A stretch of DNA of 64,000 nucleotides from Bedellia somnulentella (taxonomy: Eukaryota > Arthropoda > Insecta > Lepidoptera > Bedelliidae), in the NCBI GenBank assembly GCA_963576735.1, contig OY755170.1, positions 16,724,875 to 16,788,874 on the forward strand, written 5' to 3'. Each line of letters opens with the position of its first letter. Within the stretch, counting starts at the first letter, position 1. Under the pieces are notes generated by a model that made no database searches, was not told the origin of the DNA, and was given only the letters and a program-made list of their open reading frames with translations. A program made the position numbers and the translations under genes. Shown here in pieces: positions 31,306-41,281 of the stretch.

Positions 31306-34300
31306 GCAGGTTCTCCCTCCAGTCCCTGAAAAGGAAATACGGAGGGAGCCAATTGCTAACCTGCCGGATGTGGGTGGTGCGGAAAGCGATTGGGGAACAG
31401 TCTCCCTGAATTTGGATTTGGTGAGGAGCGCACTCGAAGAGACGATCCTGGAATATCGCCAAGTGCCTCTCGAAAGGAGGCCAAGGCTGCCCCGAGTTCC
31501 TCTCAGCATCAAGGTTCGGGATGTCGTTGAGGCCGTCAATAACATGCTGCCCTCATTTTTAGAGAGCAGCATGGACCTTTGGGATACGGATTCAATTCTC
31601 TTTGGCGCCGCAATGACAGTTTGTCAAATTGTCGGCGTCAGGATGCCGCCAACAAGAGCTGGTGGCTCCCGCCAGGCTGGCAGTACTAGTCCCAGGACTA
31701 GAACTAAACCAGCCTGGATGAGGCGAATTGAAAGCCGTATCACAAGGGCCAGGGTCCTCATCGGCAAACTGACCAGCTTCAGATCAGGCAACAATAGGCC
31801 GAGGGTGGTGCGCTTCGTCAGGGAGGCATTCCCTGGTGAGAATGTTTTTGATAACTCACCGGAGTTTGCCTGTAGACTGGTGGAGCGCATCGATGATCTG
31901 AAGCAGAAGATCGCTGCTTGGGGTAAGCGAATTAGGCGATATTCTGAAAGGGTAAAGAGGTACCAACAGAATCGTCTCTTCATGAGTGACCAGAAGAAGT
32001 TCTACAGAACTTTGGAGCGTCCCGATGTGGTTTCGACAGGTCAGCGACCGGAAAAAGCAGATGTAGTTGCCTTTTGGCGTGGGCTTTGGTCGCTGCCTGT
32101 TGATCACGAAGAGGGCCGATGGTTCGAGGCGGTCGAGGGAGCGTGCGAGCCCATAGCGCCCATGAACCCCGTCAACATATCCGAGGAGGATGTGGTGGCT
32201 GCGATCCGTAAGGCTCCGAACTGGAAAAGTCCGGGGCCGGACGGATTGCACCATTACTGGTTGAAGGGGTTCACGCGCTGTCACGCTACTCTCGCCCGTC
32301 AGTTCCAAATCGCCCTCGAGAGTGGGACGCTCCCGAACTTCTTAACTACTGGGGTCACTCATTTAGCTCCAAAGAGCGATGCTACCGCGGATCCATCACA
32401 ATACCGCCCCATTACTTGTCTTTGTACAATTTACAAGACCTTGACATCCGTTCTGAGCTCCAAGATTACTCAACACATTGTTGATAACAATGTGATCTCT
32501 GGAGCTCAGAACGGATGTAGGGGCGGTAGTCGCGGTAGCAAGGAGCTGCTCCTCATCGATGCGGTCGTAGGCCAACTGGTCAAACGCAACCGTCGGAACT
32601 TCTCCGCTGGCTGGATAGACTACAGGAAGGCGTTCGATTCGGTACCTCATACATGGCTCATGAGGGTCCTCAAGCTGTACAAAATTGATAGTGCAGTTCG
32701 ACACTTCCTCGGGCAGTGTATGGGGTGCTGGAGAACGATCCTGAGTTTAGACGGTCAGCGGATGACGGACGCGGATGACCAAATTGATATAAGGCGAGGA
32801 ATTTTCCAGGGCGATTGCCTGAGTCCAGTTTGGTTTTGCTTGGCCCTGAATCCTCTAAGTACACTCTTGGAGAATTCGGGGACAGGCTTTCAGTTTCGGA
32901 GAGGCGGACCACGCTTGCCTCATCTCCTCTACATGGATGACCTGAAGCTTTACGCCCCCACGGCTGACAGATTGGCGGAGCTACTGACGATCACTAATGA
33001 TTTCAGTGGTTCCGTCAAGATGGAGCTCGGGGTCGATAAGTGTGCGGTCGTTCATGTGGAGAAGGGGCATGTCGTGCACTCTGATGGTGTCGATGTCGGC
33101 ACCAATCATTTGAGGGCACTCTCCGAGGCTGAAACATACCGGTATCTGGGCATGTCACAAACCATCGGTGTGAAGGTGGCAGACGTGAAACAGGGTGTTT
33201 GCGAGGAGTTTTATGAACGCCTGAAAAGTGTGCTTAATAGCTACTTGTCAGGCGTTAATAAGATCCGAGCCATTAACTCCTGGGTCATGCCTGTACTGAT
33301 GTACACGTTTGGCGTGCTCAGATGGACTCAGTCCGAACTAGACGCTCTGGACAGACGAGTCCGCACGACGATGACCTCTCATCGAATGCATCATCCGAGG
33401 TCGTCGGTTATGAGATTGTATATCCCGCGGAAGTGTGGTGGTCGAGGCCTCTTGAGTGCCAAAACCATGCACAACCGCGAGGTATGCAACCTCAGAAACT
33501 ATTTTTTGACGATGACGGATGATAGTATTCGGGGAGAGGTGGTCGCTAGTGATAAAGGACTGACTCCCTTATCGTTGGCCTCACAGGATTGGCGAAACCC
33601 GGAGGTACTTAGCACCTCTGATCGGGAGTCCGTATGGAAAGAGAAGGAGCTGCACGGGAGGTTTTACAAGGTACTTCACGAACCTTTCGTGGACCGTAAA
33701 GCCTCCCTGCATTGGCTGCGTTTCGGGGACCTCTTTGGGGAAACCGAAGGTTTTGTCTGTGCAATACAGGACCAGGTTATCAAGACGCGGAACTATCGGA
33801 GATACATCCTAGGCATGTTATTTCCGGTTGTTCGGTCACTTAGGCATGTTATTTCCGGTTGTTCGGCTCTTGCTAACACTGAGTACTTGCACAGGCACAA
33901 CCAAGCAGCCAAAATCCTGCATCAGGAGCTCGCTCTAAAATACGGACTCTTGCAACAGAGGCTGCCGTATTACAAGTATCTGCCGGAGCCAATCCTAGAA
34001 AACGACCGTGCCAAAATCTATTGGGACCGATCTGTTATCACGGACAGGACTATTCTAGCGAATAAGCCTGATATCGTGGTATGGGATCGGTCGCAGTCGA
34101 GGGTGTTTCTAGTGGATGTCACTATCCCTCATGACGAGCGTCTCGTGAAAGCCGAAACCGAGATGCGTCGGAAATATCTCGATCTGGCTCACGAGATCAC
34201 CGACATGTGGGGTGTGACCTCGACAGAAATAATCCCAATTGTTTTGTCCGCGAACGGGTTAATTCCAACCAGTCTCGCGACCAACTTGAGGCGGTTGGAT

Positions 34301-34393
34301 TTCTGTGGCGTGTCGGTTCCAGCACAAATGCAGAAAGCGGTGCTGCTCGATACGGCTCGGATCGTCCGTCGGTTCTTGAACCTGACTCCCTGA
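31306..34393 (+). pseudogene. Dong copy 2 ORF, N-terminally truncated, zinc knuckle lost
   Basis: The frame stays open for ~1029 codons but lacks the first ~136 residues of copy 1 and has no proper start. Reverse transcriptase and YMDD are intact. At 33812-33834, 23 bases repeat the following GGCATGTTATTTCCGGTTG segment and replace the 47 bases that in copy 1 (30563-30609) encode the first two cysteines of the CCHC motif. The net loss is 24 bases, so the frame is kept but the knuckle is destroyed. The KPD endonuclease region is intact. A few scattered substitutions separate it from copy 1. Confidence 0.9.
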
Positions 34394-34515
34394 CCCCGAC
34401 CGACTGTGCTTTTGTCGGGGAGTACCGCCTCTCCCATTTAAAATTTATATTTTCATTTTCGGCCATGGGAGAGGCGAGAAACAAAAATGTTTTCCGAAAT
34501 AATAATAATAAAATA
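31306..34515 (+). mobile_element. R4/Dong LINE, copy 2 (5' truncated)
   Basis: Homology to copy 1 begins abruptly at GCAGGTTCTCC, corresponding to 28057 in copy 1, so about 475 bases are missing at the 5' end. It ends with the same two 3' hairpins and an AAT repeat (about 34498-34512). It lies 22-34 bases after the copy 1 microsatellite. Confidence 0.9.
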
Positions 34516-34567
34516 AAAGCCTGAATGTCTGTGTGAAATGTGAAACAAAAATGTCTTTCGAAATAAA
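34516..34567 (+). repeat. Mini-remnant of a Dong 3' end between copies 2 and 3
   Basis: GCCTGA, then GTGAAACAAAAATGTCTTTC and GAAATAAAA: the first part matches the start of copy 3, the rest the last ~30 bases of the Dong 3' end. It looks like a fourth insertion that kept only its tail. Confidence 0.5.
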
Positions 34568-35000
34568 AGCCTGATATCGTGGTATGGGATCGGTCGCAGT
34601 CGAGGGTGTTTCTAGTGGATGTCACTATCCCTCATGACGAGGGTCTCGTGAAAGCCGACACCGAGAAGCGTCGGAAATATCTCGATCTGGCTCACGAGAT
34701 CACCGACATGTGGGGTGTGACTTCGACAGAAATAATCCCAATTGTTTTGTCCGCGAACGGGTTAATTCCAACCAGCCTCGCGACCAACTTGAGGCAGTTG
34801 GATTTCTGTGGCGTGTCGGTTCCAGCACAGATGCAGAAAGCGGTGCTGCTCGATACGGCTCGGATCGTCCGTCGGTTCTTGAACCTGACTCCCTGACCCC
34901 GACCGAGTGTGCTCTTGTCGGGGAGTACCGCCTCTCCCATTTAAAATTTATATTTTCTTTTTCGGCCATGGGAGAGGCGAGGAACTAAATGTCATACCCA
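34568..35000 (+). mobile_element. R4/Dong LINE, copy 3 (only the last ~430 bp)
   Basis: Homology starts at AAGCCTGATATCG, corresponding to 30839 in copy 1, within the endonuclease. It carries the last ~105 codons (to 34896), both 3' hairpins, and an AATAATAAT run at about 34999-35012. The join falls on AATAA, shared between target and element. Confidence 0.88.
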
Positions 35001-35004
35001 AAAT

Positions 35005-37140
35005 AATAATAAAACTCTTTATTGCACATTACAAAATAAAAACAACAATTACAAAAAAAGATCGGTATAAAAGCCAAAGTACAACTGGCGGTCTTATCAC
35101 TAAGAGCGATCTCTTCCAGACAACCCATTAATGGAAAGATTTGCTGGATTAAAAACATGTTCGGTAGATGTCCAATAAATTAAACTGATTTGCTTAAAAA
35201 CTAAAATTATTCATCAAACTATTATCTATCTATTTTAAGTATTACTAAATATTTATTAAGTTCTAATACACTTACAGATACAGATAGTATTCCATAAAAT
35301 AAATAATATTCAATAAATACAATACATATGCAATATATATAAAGATTTTTAAATAAAATACATATATACATTTTACGACATAATATATAATAGAATATAT
35401 AAACTTTTGTATGCAACACAAATAATATTATAATGTTTCGGAGAGGAAGTGTTTTTTTACCATTTTCTTGAAAATAGGGAGAGACTTGGCTAATCGCACC
35501 TCTACAGGAAGACCGTTCCATAGTTGTACAGCCTGGACGGTAAAGGAGGAACTGTAAAAATTGGTGGAATGGGAAGGGGTACTCAACAAAAGATTGTGGT
35601 AAGAACGCAGATTGAGGTCATGTGAAGAGTGAAGGAATTGGAAACGCTCTTTAAGGTAGGAGGGGGTGGCAGGATTAAACAAGATAGAGTACAGGAGAGA
35701 CAGAGTATGTGCATTCCGGCGGAGACGAATTGGAAGCCACTGAAGTTTATTGCGATACGCAGAGACATGGTCATATTTACGCAGTCCGAAAATAAACCTA
35801 ATACATAAGTTTTGTAAGCGCTCAAGTTTGTTCAGTTGATCTTCAGTTAGATCGAGATAGCAGGTGTCAGCATAATCAAGAATAGGTAGTAGAAGAGATT
35901 GGGCTAACGCAGTTTTGGTAGCAGTAGGGAGAAAGTTACGTAGCCTCCTGAGGGACCCTGCTGACGCAAACAGCCTCCCGCTTACTAATTCCAGTTGCGG
36001 TACCCAAGATAAGGTGCTATCTTGATAGATATTGATCACACCAAGGTTTTTTACAGCAGCGCTGAAAGGAATGGATGTGCCACCAAATAAAACAGGCGGT
36101 AGTGATTTATAGTCAATCTTGGAAACAATTCGTGAGCTACCAACTATAATTATTTGCGTTTTATTCGGATTAACTTTCAATCCATCTGCTTCACTCCATT
36201 TCAAAATTTGCATTAAATCATTATTAATTAAGCTTACGGACATATTTATTTGGTCAAAATTAGCCTGTGTGTAAATCTGAAGATCATCTGCATAAAGGTG
36301 GTAGGAAGAAGTAAGTTTATGAGAAATGAAGTTAATAAATATAGCGAATAAGAGAGGAGACAACACACCACCTTGTGGAACACCGGCATTTAACTCAATC
36401 CACGGAGACATGGCATCTTCGAGGTGAATGCGCTGCCGACGCCCCAGTAGATAACTACGAAACCAGTCAACTACCGTTGGAGATATGTTAAGAGAACGAA
36501 GTATAGCAAGTAATATTTCGAAGTCAACCGTATTAAAGGCGCTACTAAAATCAAGCAGTGCTAAAACAGTCAGCAGTCCCTTATCCATTCCCAAACGCAT
36601 GTCATCAGTTATTTTGATCAAAGCCGTTACAGTACTATGGGAAGGGCGGAAACCAGATTGGAAGGGGTTAAGCAGATCATTCCTAGTGAGAAAATCACTT
36701 AACTGTTTATGTACCAGTCGTTCAAGTACTTTAGAGAGGAATGGCAGAATAGATATAGGACGATATTCAGAAAAGGACTTAGGATTAGCTTTTTTGGGAA
36801 TAGGAGTGACCTGGGCTTCTTTCCATACCATAGGGAAGGATTCTAAGGATATGGAATTATTAAGGATTTCAGTAATAACAGGAAGAATAAGGTCTAGGAT
36901 AGGCAATATCATTTTTCGACTAATACAATCACCACCTATTGCGTTTGACGTAATGGACATAATATTCTTCTTAACATCACAATCGGAGAATTGACAAAAA
37001 TTAAAGGGAGGATAATCCGGAGCTGGTAGTGTAGAAAGAAAATGTAATGTTTCAGCTTTTTTAACACCATCAAAAGTAGATGTTGTGGAGAAATGTTTGT
37101 TAAGCGAAGTGATGTCTAGATCTTTTGGAAGATTGGTTGG
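35005..37140 (-). mobile_element. Jockey/CR1-like LINE, 5' truncated
   Basis: The 3' end (low coordinate) has AATAAAG and a TTATTATTATT tail at about 35000-35025. The RT frame is open up to 37140, where it meets family D repeat sequence at a stop. No endonuclease domain remains, typical of 5' truncation during insertion. It sits tail-to-tail against the Dong copy 3 tail. Confidence 0.8.
35428..37140 (-). pseudogene. LINE reverse transcriptase, N-terminally truncated
   Basis: The annotated frame begins MSITSNAIGG at 36960, but the same frame is open upstream to 37140 (TNLPKDLDITSLN onward), so the break is the element's truncation. Motifs in order: VTPIPKKANPKSFSEYRPIS, GFRPSHSTVTAL, LLDFSSAFNTVDF, AGVPQGGVLSPLLF and the catalytic YADD (HLYADDLQIY). 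The C-terminal part includes ILDYADTCYLDL and the usual RLQNLCIRFIFG and LPIRLRR strings. No stops interrupt it. The endonuclease domain is missing, so it cannot act alone in full. Confidence 0.88.
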
Positions 37141-37149
37141 TTAATCTGT

Positions 37150-37420
37150 TTTTACCTCAAAAATATTACATTATTCTAATATTTCTGGTACAAAAAAATA
37201 TGTCTTTTTATCTCTTGATGTTTTTTCACTCGTGAAAATTTCCGAAGTCCCGCCAGTCACAACAATATGATTGTGTAGTACAACACTATTAAGTTGCCAA
37301 ACTCATCAGTATAACAAACCGGACACTTTTTTCGTAGTCAGTTTTGTTTGACAGCGTAGGCGAACAGAGCGGGCTTTTTTTATCCGTTCTGTCATACCGG
37401 TATAACAAACGGACTAGACG
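37150..37420. repeat. Repeat family D, copy 2 (inverted relative to 17376-17760)
   Basis: ACAAACCGGACACTTTTTTC and GTCATACCGGTATAACAAAC match the 17-kb copy in reverse complement, as does CGGAAGTCCCGCC to GGCGGGACTT. The LINE end at 37140 truncates one side. Confidence 0.55.
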
Positions 37421-37984
37421 TTATTTAATACAGCTTTTAACTATACGTCTACAAAATTTCAAAGCAATCGGTTCAGTAGTCTCGGCGTGAAAAGCGGTCG
37501 AAATGGTGACACGTCGGTAAGGAACTGTATTTAACATACTTAATAGATTTGTTTTTAAAAACTGGAAGAGAGTCGTGGAAAATATCTAGGTCACAATGTT
37601 TTGAGTTCAACTCATTATAGACTCTACATATTCTTGTCAGAGGTGAATTCATACCTATATTCCTCCTGCAACGTTTAGTTTTAAAAATATTACCTGTACG
37701 TATTCTGGGATAGTTATAAGGAGTAAAATATTAAAACTGTTTCGAGAATAGATGAGCCATCAATTAATCCATTTAGAATTTTAAACAAAAATTTAAGTCC
37801 AGCATTTTGCGGCGCTTTGATAATTCATCTAAATTAAAGTGATTTAAACGTTGTATGTATGGTTGTCGGTGTGAAATATTTCTATCTCTGTATTGACTCT
37901 ATGCGTAAAGATGAGGTAGCATAGAAGGGATTCCAAATTCCAAATTACATCGCACTTAGAAAAATACATACATCCTATACATAC
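37421..37984. other. Intergenic DNA, nothing recognised
   Basis: AT-rich, no coding frame, no clear repeat match within the window. Confidence 0.35.
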
Positions 37985-38231
37985 TATATATATAAAAATA
38001 CATATATACTCACGGCTATAGATCCCTAGAAGGGTAAGCCAGAGCTAAGGAATAAAAAAATCCTCAGCCACTTTTGGAAATTTTAGTGGGGAAAAGATGG
38101 TCAAATTAAGGTTGTTGGTTATGGGTCTCCAACCGCATCGCCCAAAAATCCCTTAAAAAGCCCCAAGTCCGTTAGTCGCCTCTTACGTACACCCACCGGA
38201 AGAAATGGGGTAGTGCTATTCTAAGCCGACA
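37985..38231 (-). repeat. Repeat family A copy
   Basis: Near-complete TATG-tailed unit ending at AAGCCGAC. Confidence 0.7.
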
Positions 38232-38289
38232 AGGCATCAGAAAAATAAAGTTGAATTTTTGTTTTAGTTTTAAATTTTTGGCTATTACG

Positions 38290-38805
38290 TTTCAAGAAAC
38301 CTAACATTTTTCAGACTTTTTCACAGTAGTGTCAATATGGGGGAGAAATGTTAATCTTGAGTCCAGAACCACACCTCAATCGCGCATTTCGGTAACTTCT
38401 ATTAACTTAACACCACCAATATTGTATCTGTATTTAAAGGTCAGCTTCTTTCTGGTAAATTTCATATCGGAACCCTTATTCGTAAATAGGAGGATATACG
38501 TCCAAAACCTTTTACTTCGGTTCTGGTGAGCCTCAAAGATCCCACTTGTCTCAGATTCTTTTCCTTTTGTTCATCAATGACATAACCAAAGCTGTGTCGT
38601 CAAGTAAATGCTCTCTATTTGCGGATCATTCAAAAATGTATTATACAGATACAGACAAACCCTGAGAATTGTAAACAACTGCAAATTGATTTGACAGATT
38701 ATAGCAATGGTGCAACTGCAATCAGTTAAATACTAAACGTATTTGGTTATGTCATTGATGAACAAAAGGAAAAAAATCGAAGACAAATGGGATCCTTGAG
38801 GCTCA
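38290..38805. pseudogene. Rearranged LINE reverse transcriptase (inverted segment)
   Basis: The minus strand at 38475-38290 reads KFTRKKLTFKYRYNIGGVK, then a stop and GVVLDSRLTFLPHIDTTV, a LINE thumb region. The adjoining 38487-38744 reads on the plus strand FGSGEPQRSHLSQILFLLF, INDIT, SSKCSLFADH (FADD altered) and LQIDLTDYSNG, the palm region of what looks like the same LINE, inverted. A 60-bp piece of the palm (38528-38587) is repeated in opposite orientation at 38745-38804. The rest of the minus-strand palm lies at 39358-39480. Confidence 0.7.
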
Positions 38806-39357
38806 GGCTTATTCCGTTTATCCACCCTAAAACAGCCACCCTAAGGCGGATATTCGGAAACGCGTGTCCTTCTACCCACCCTGAACGGGGTGGATTTCCG
38901 TAATGCATATAATATGTTTCTTCCGATTTTCTACCCTGTCTACGTACAGTCATTTACAGAAAAACGACCCTAAATTTCAATTTGTCACTTTTTTGCTTAG
39001 CTTTTTTGTTAGGAGTTTCTTTCTTGTTATGGTTTCATTTGTCACATCGGTTATTTTAAATGGTTTTCACCCAAATACTACATACCAACCCTAGGTAACA
39101 ATAAATAATAATTTAAAACTTCCCACCAATTTATTTTTATTTAAACTGTTAGTAAGAAAGTAGGTATGTTTATCTTAAGTATTTTAATGTTCACGAAGTT
39201 TCTTGGACCCATATTGTGTTGTGTATGTTTCTGTAAATGACTGTACTGGGGGTAAAAAATTCCGAATATCCACTCCGTTCAGGGTGGCTAGAAGGACATG
39301 CGTTTCCGAATATCCGACTTAGGGAGGCTGATTTGGGGTGGATAAACGGAATAAGCC
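38806..39357. mobile_element. Foldback/MITE with 130-157-bp inverted repeats
   Basis: GGCTTATTCCGTTTATCCAC at 38806 is matched in reverse complement to about 39357; arms are 38806-38962 and 39228-39357 with indels. It interrupts the LINE sequence between SGVP and QGSH. No coding content is seen. Confidence 0.7.
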
Positions 39358-39480
39358 GAGGCACACCAGAACCGAAGTAAAAGGTTTTGGACGTATATCC
39401 TCCTGAGACAACAAATTCTGACCTCTTTTCAAGACATGATAGCTTGGTCGGAATATAAAGGGCAGGTGCTACAGCAGATA
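39358..39480 (-). pseudogene. LINE RT fragment upstream of the foldback insertion
   Basis: The minus strand reads EKRSEFVVSGGYTSKTFYFG, then SGVPR, corresponding to the GxTSKxxxxxSGVPQGS box of a LINE, interrupted by the foldback element at 39357. Confidence 0.65.
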
Positions 39481-39753
39481 TACGCACAGCGGTTTATTAA
39501 GTTTATTTCTAATATTTTATATTAAACATTTTGCTGCGACCATTTTATATATCAACATACATAGACAACTATATATTATGATAGATTGTACCATAGAGGT
39601 CATAAACCTACTCCAATACGCACCCTCAATCTATCATGAGATAAGTCTACCCTAAATAACCTCGCACCCTTAAATAGTGCAGGTATAACATTATCTAAAA
39701 AATATTAAATTACACAAGAACGAATACAAGGAAACAACTAAACAATACTACAA

Positions 39754-40187
39754 TTGGCCTAGACCTCGCTTTTAAAACATACCCTTTTTATACTTTAAAT
39801 CGATTAAGGACATAAAACTAAACAACTTTGACTATGGAAGGCATATCTAAAATATTGTAATTTTTAAAATAGTTAATACATAAAAAGTGTGGATCCCTAG
39901 ATCAAACTGGGAAAGTATGGTGAGGTTCTTAGCCTCGGCTGAAATCAAAGAAAAAAACTTTTCTTTTCTTCTGAAATAGAAATATAGACCAGTTTTTTTT
40001 ATTTTAGCAGAGGCTAAGAACCTCACTATACTTTCTCAGTTTGATCTAGATACGACACTTTTAATGATTAATTGTTTTGAAAACTATAATATTTAGGTAA
40101 GCATTGCATAGGCAAAGTTGTTTAGTTTGATAACTTTTATCAATTTAAAATATAAAAAGAGCATGTTTTAAAAACGAGGTCTAGGCC
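39754..40187. mobile_element. Long-hairpin element (~190-bp arms)
   Basis: Positions 39754-39945 are the approximate reverse complement of 40002-40187 around a ~55-base loop. The outer ends read TTGGCCTAGACCTCG and CGAGGTCTAGGCCA. The most conserved part is near the loop (GAGGTTCTTAGCCTC and GAGGCTAAGAACCTC). No coding capacity. It may lie inside the LTR of the copia relic to its right. Confidence 0.75.
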
Positions 40188-40244
40188 ATACATACATACA
40201 TACATATACTCACGGCTATAATTCCCTAGAAGGGGTAGCCAAGG
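40188..40244 (-). repeat. 5'-truncated family A copy with 12-bp target duplication
   Basis: Only the 3' end of family A is present (TATG tail, CCGTGAGTATATG box, CTACCCCTTCTAGGG). AGGTCTAGGCCA occurs on both sides (40176-40187 and about 40245-40256). This dates the insertion after the hairpin element and defines the true ends of the retroposed unit. Confidence 0.75.
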
Positions 40245-40279
40245 TCTAGGCCAATTACACAATAATACATGTCGCCCCC

Positions 40280-40782
40280 TTAATTAAACATTTTAGTTAA
40301 AAAAAACTTGGTCATTATGTCCGCAACCATAGCCTCAGTGGACATATACCTAATCTCAACTCTATCATTGATGATCGCTTCGCGTATGAAGTGATATCGA
40401 ATGTCAAGATGCTTTGTTGCCATAGGCCATTCTTATTCGACCAAAGTTCTTCAGGTACTGCGTTTGGTACAGCTTTTGTAGGGCTTATATTTTTGAGATA
40501 CACAACAGGTACTGCCTCCGCCCAGTATTTCTTATGTAATTTAGCCTCAGATAGCATAGTTTTTACCTTGTCTATGATTGTCCGATTAGCTCTTTCAGCC
40601 ACACCATTTTGTTCCGGCGTATATGGCACCGTCTTTTGGTGTTTAATACCTGAAGACTTTAGAAAATCATCAAACTTACGGTTACAGAACTCTGATCCAT
40701 TATCAGATCTCAGGCATTTGATAGACATTCCCGTCTCTTTCTCTACTTCTGCCTTGTACTCACGAAACTTGCTAAAAGTCTC
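40280..40782 (-). pseudogene. Ty1/copia Pol with large internal deletion
   Basis: The minus strand from 40782 to about 40425 reads INETFSKFREYKAEVEKETG, RSDNGSEF (catalytic Asp), PYTPEQNGVAERANRTI (catalytic Glu) and PEELWSN, a copia integrase core. It then jumps to MATKHLDIRYHFIREAIIND, then RYMSTEAMVADIMTKF (40423-40283), the end of a copia RNase H, in another frame. Everything between, including the reverse transcriptase, is deleted. TAA at 40280-40282 is followed by a purine tract (AAGGGGGCGA) and TGTATTATTG, the likely start of the 3' LTR on the minus strand, which may extend left past the hairpin element. Confidence 0.85.
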
Positions 40783-40811
40783 GTTTATTATTATTCTATT
40801 ATTATTATTAT

Positions 40812-40890
40812 TTAAGATGGGTCTCCAGCCGCATCGCCCAAAAAATATTTGAAAAGCCCCAATACCCTTAACCGCCTCTTATGGGTAAAA
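40812..40890 (-). repeat. Internal fragment of repeat family A
   Basis: Holds GATGGGTCTCCAGCCGCATC, CGCCCAAAAA and AGCCCCAATACC, next to an ATT microsatellite (about 40787-40812). Confidence 0.6.
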
Positions 40891-41036
40891 AAAACTCGTC
40901 CTGAGAAAATTATTATATTTGTGTTATCTCAACTTTGGGTTTATTAGGCTTTTCGTACAGAACATCTACTTTACAAATTGCCTCCAGTAGTCATAGAATG
41001 TCTTGACGACATTTAAAATGAACCACATAATATTTT

Positions 41037-41281
41037 ACATACATACATATACTCACGGCTATAAATCCCTAGAAGGGTAGCCAGAGCTAAGGAATCAGAA
41101 ATTCCTCAGCCACTTTTGGAAGTTGTGTGGGGAAAAGATGGTGAAATAAAGGTCGTTGGTGATGGGTCTCCAACCGCATCGCCCAAAAATCCCTCAAAAG
41201 CCCCAAAACCGTTAGTCGCCTCTTACGTACATCCACCGGAAGAAATGGGGTAGTGCTATTCTAAGCCGACACTACACAGCA
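41037..41281 (-). repeat. Repeat family A copy
   Basis: Near-complete TATG-tailed unit. Confidence 0.7.
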
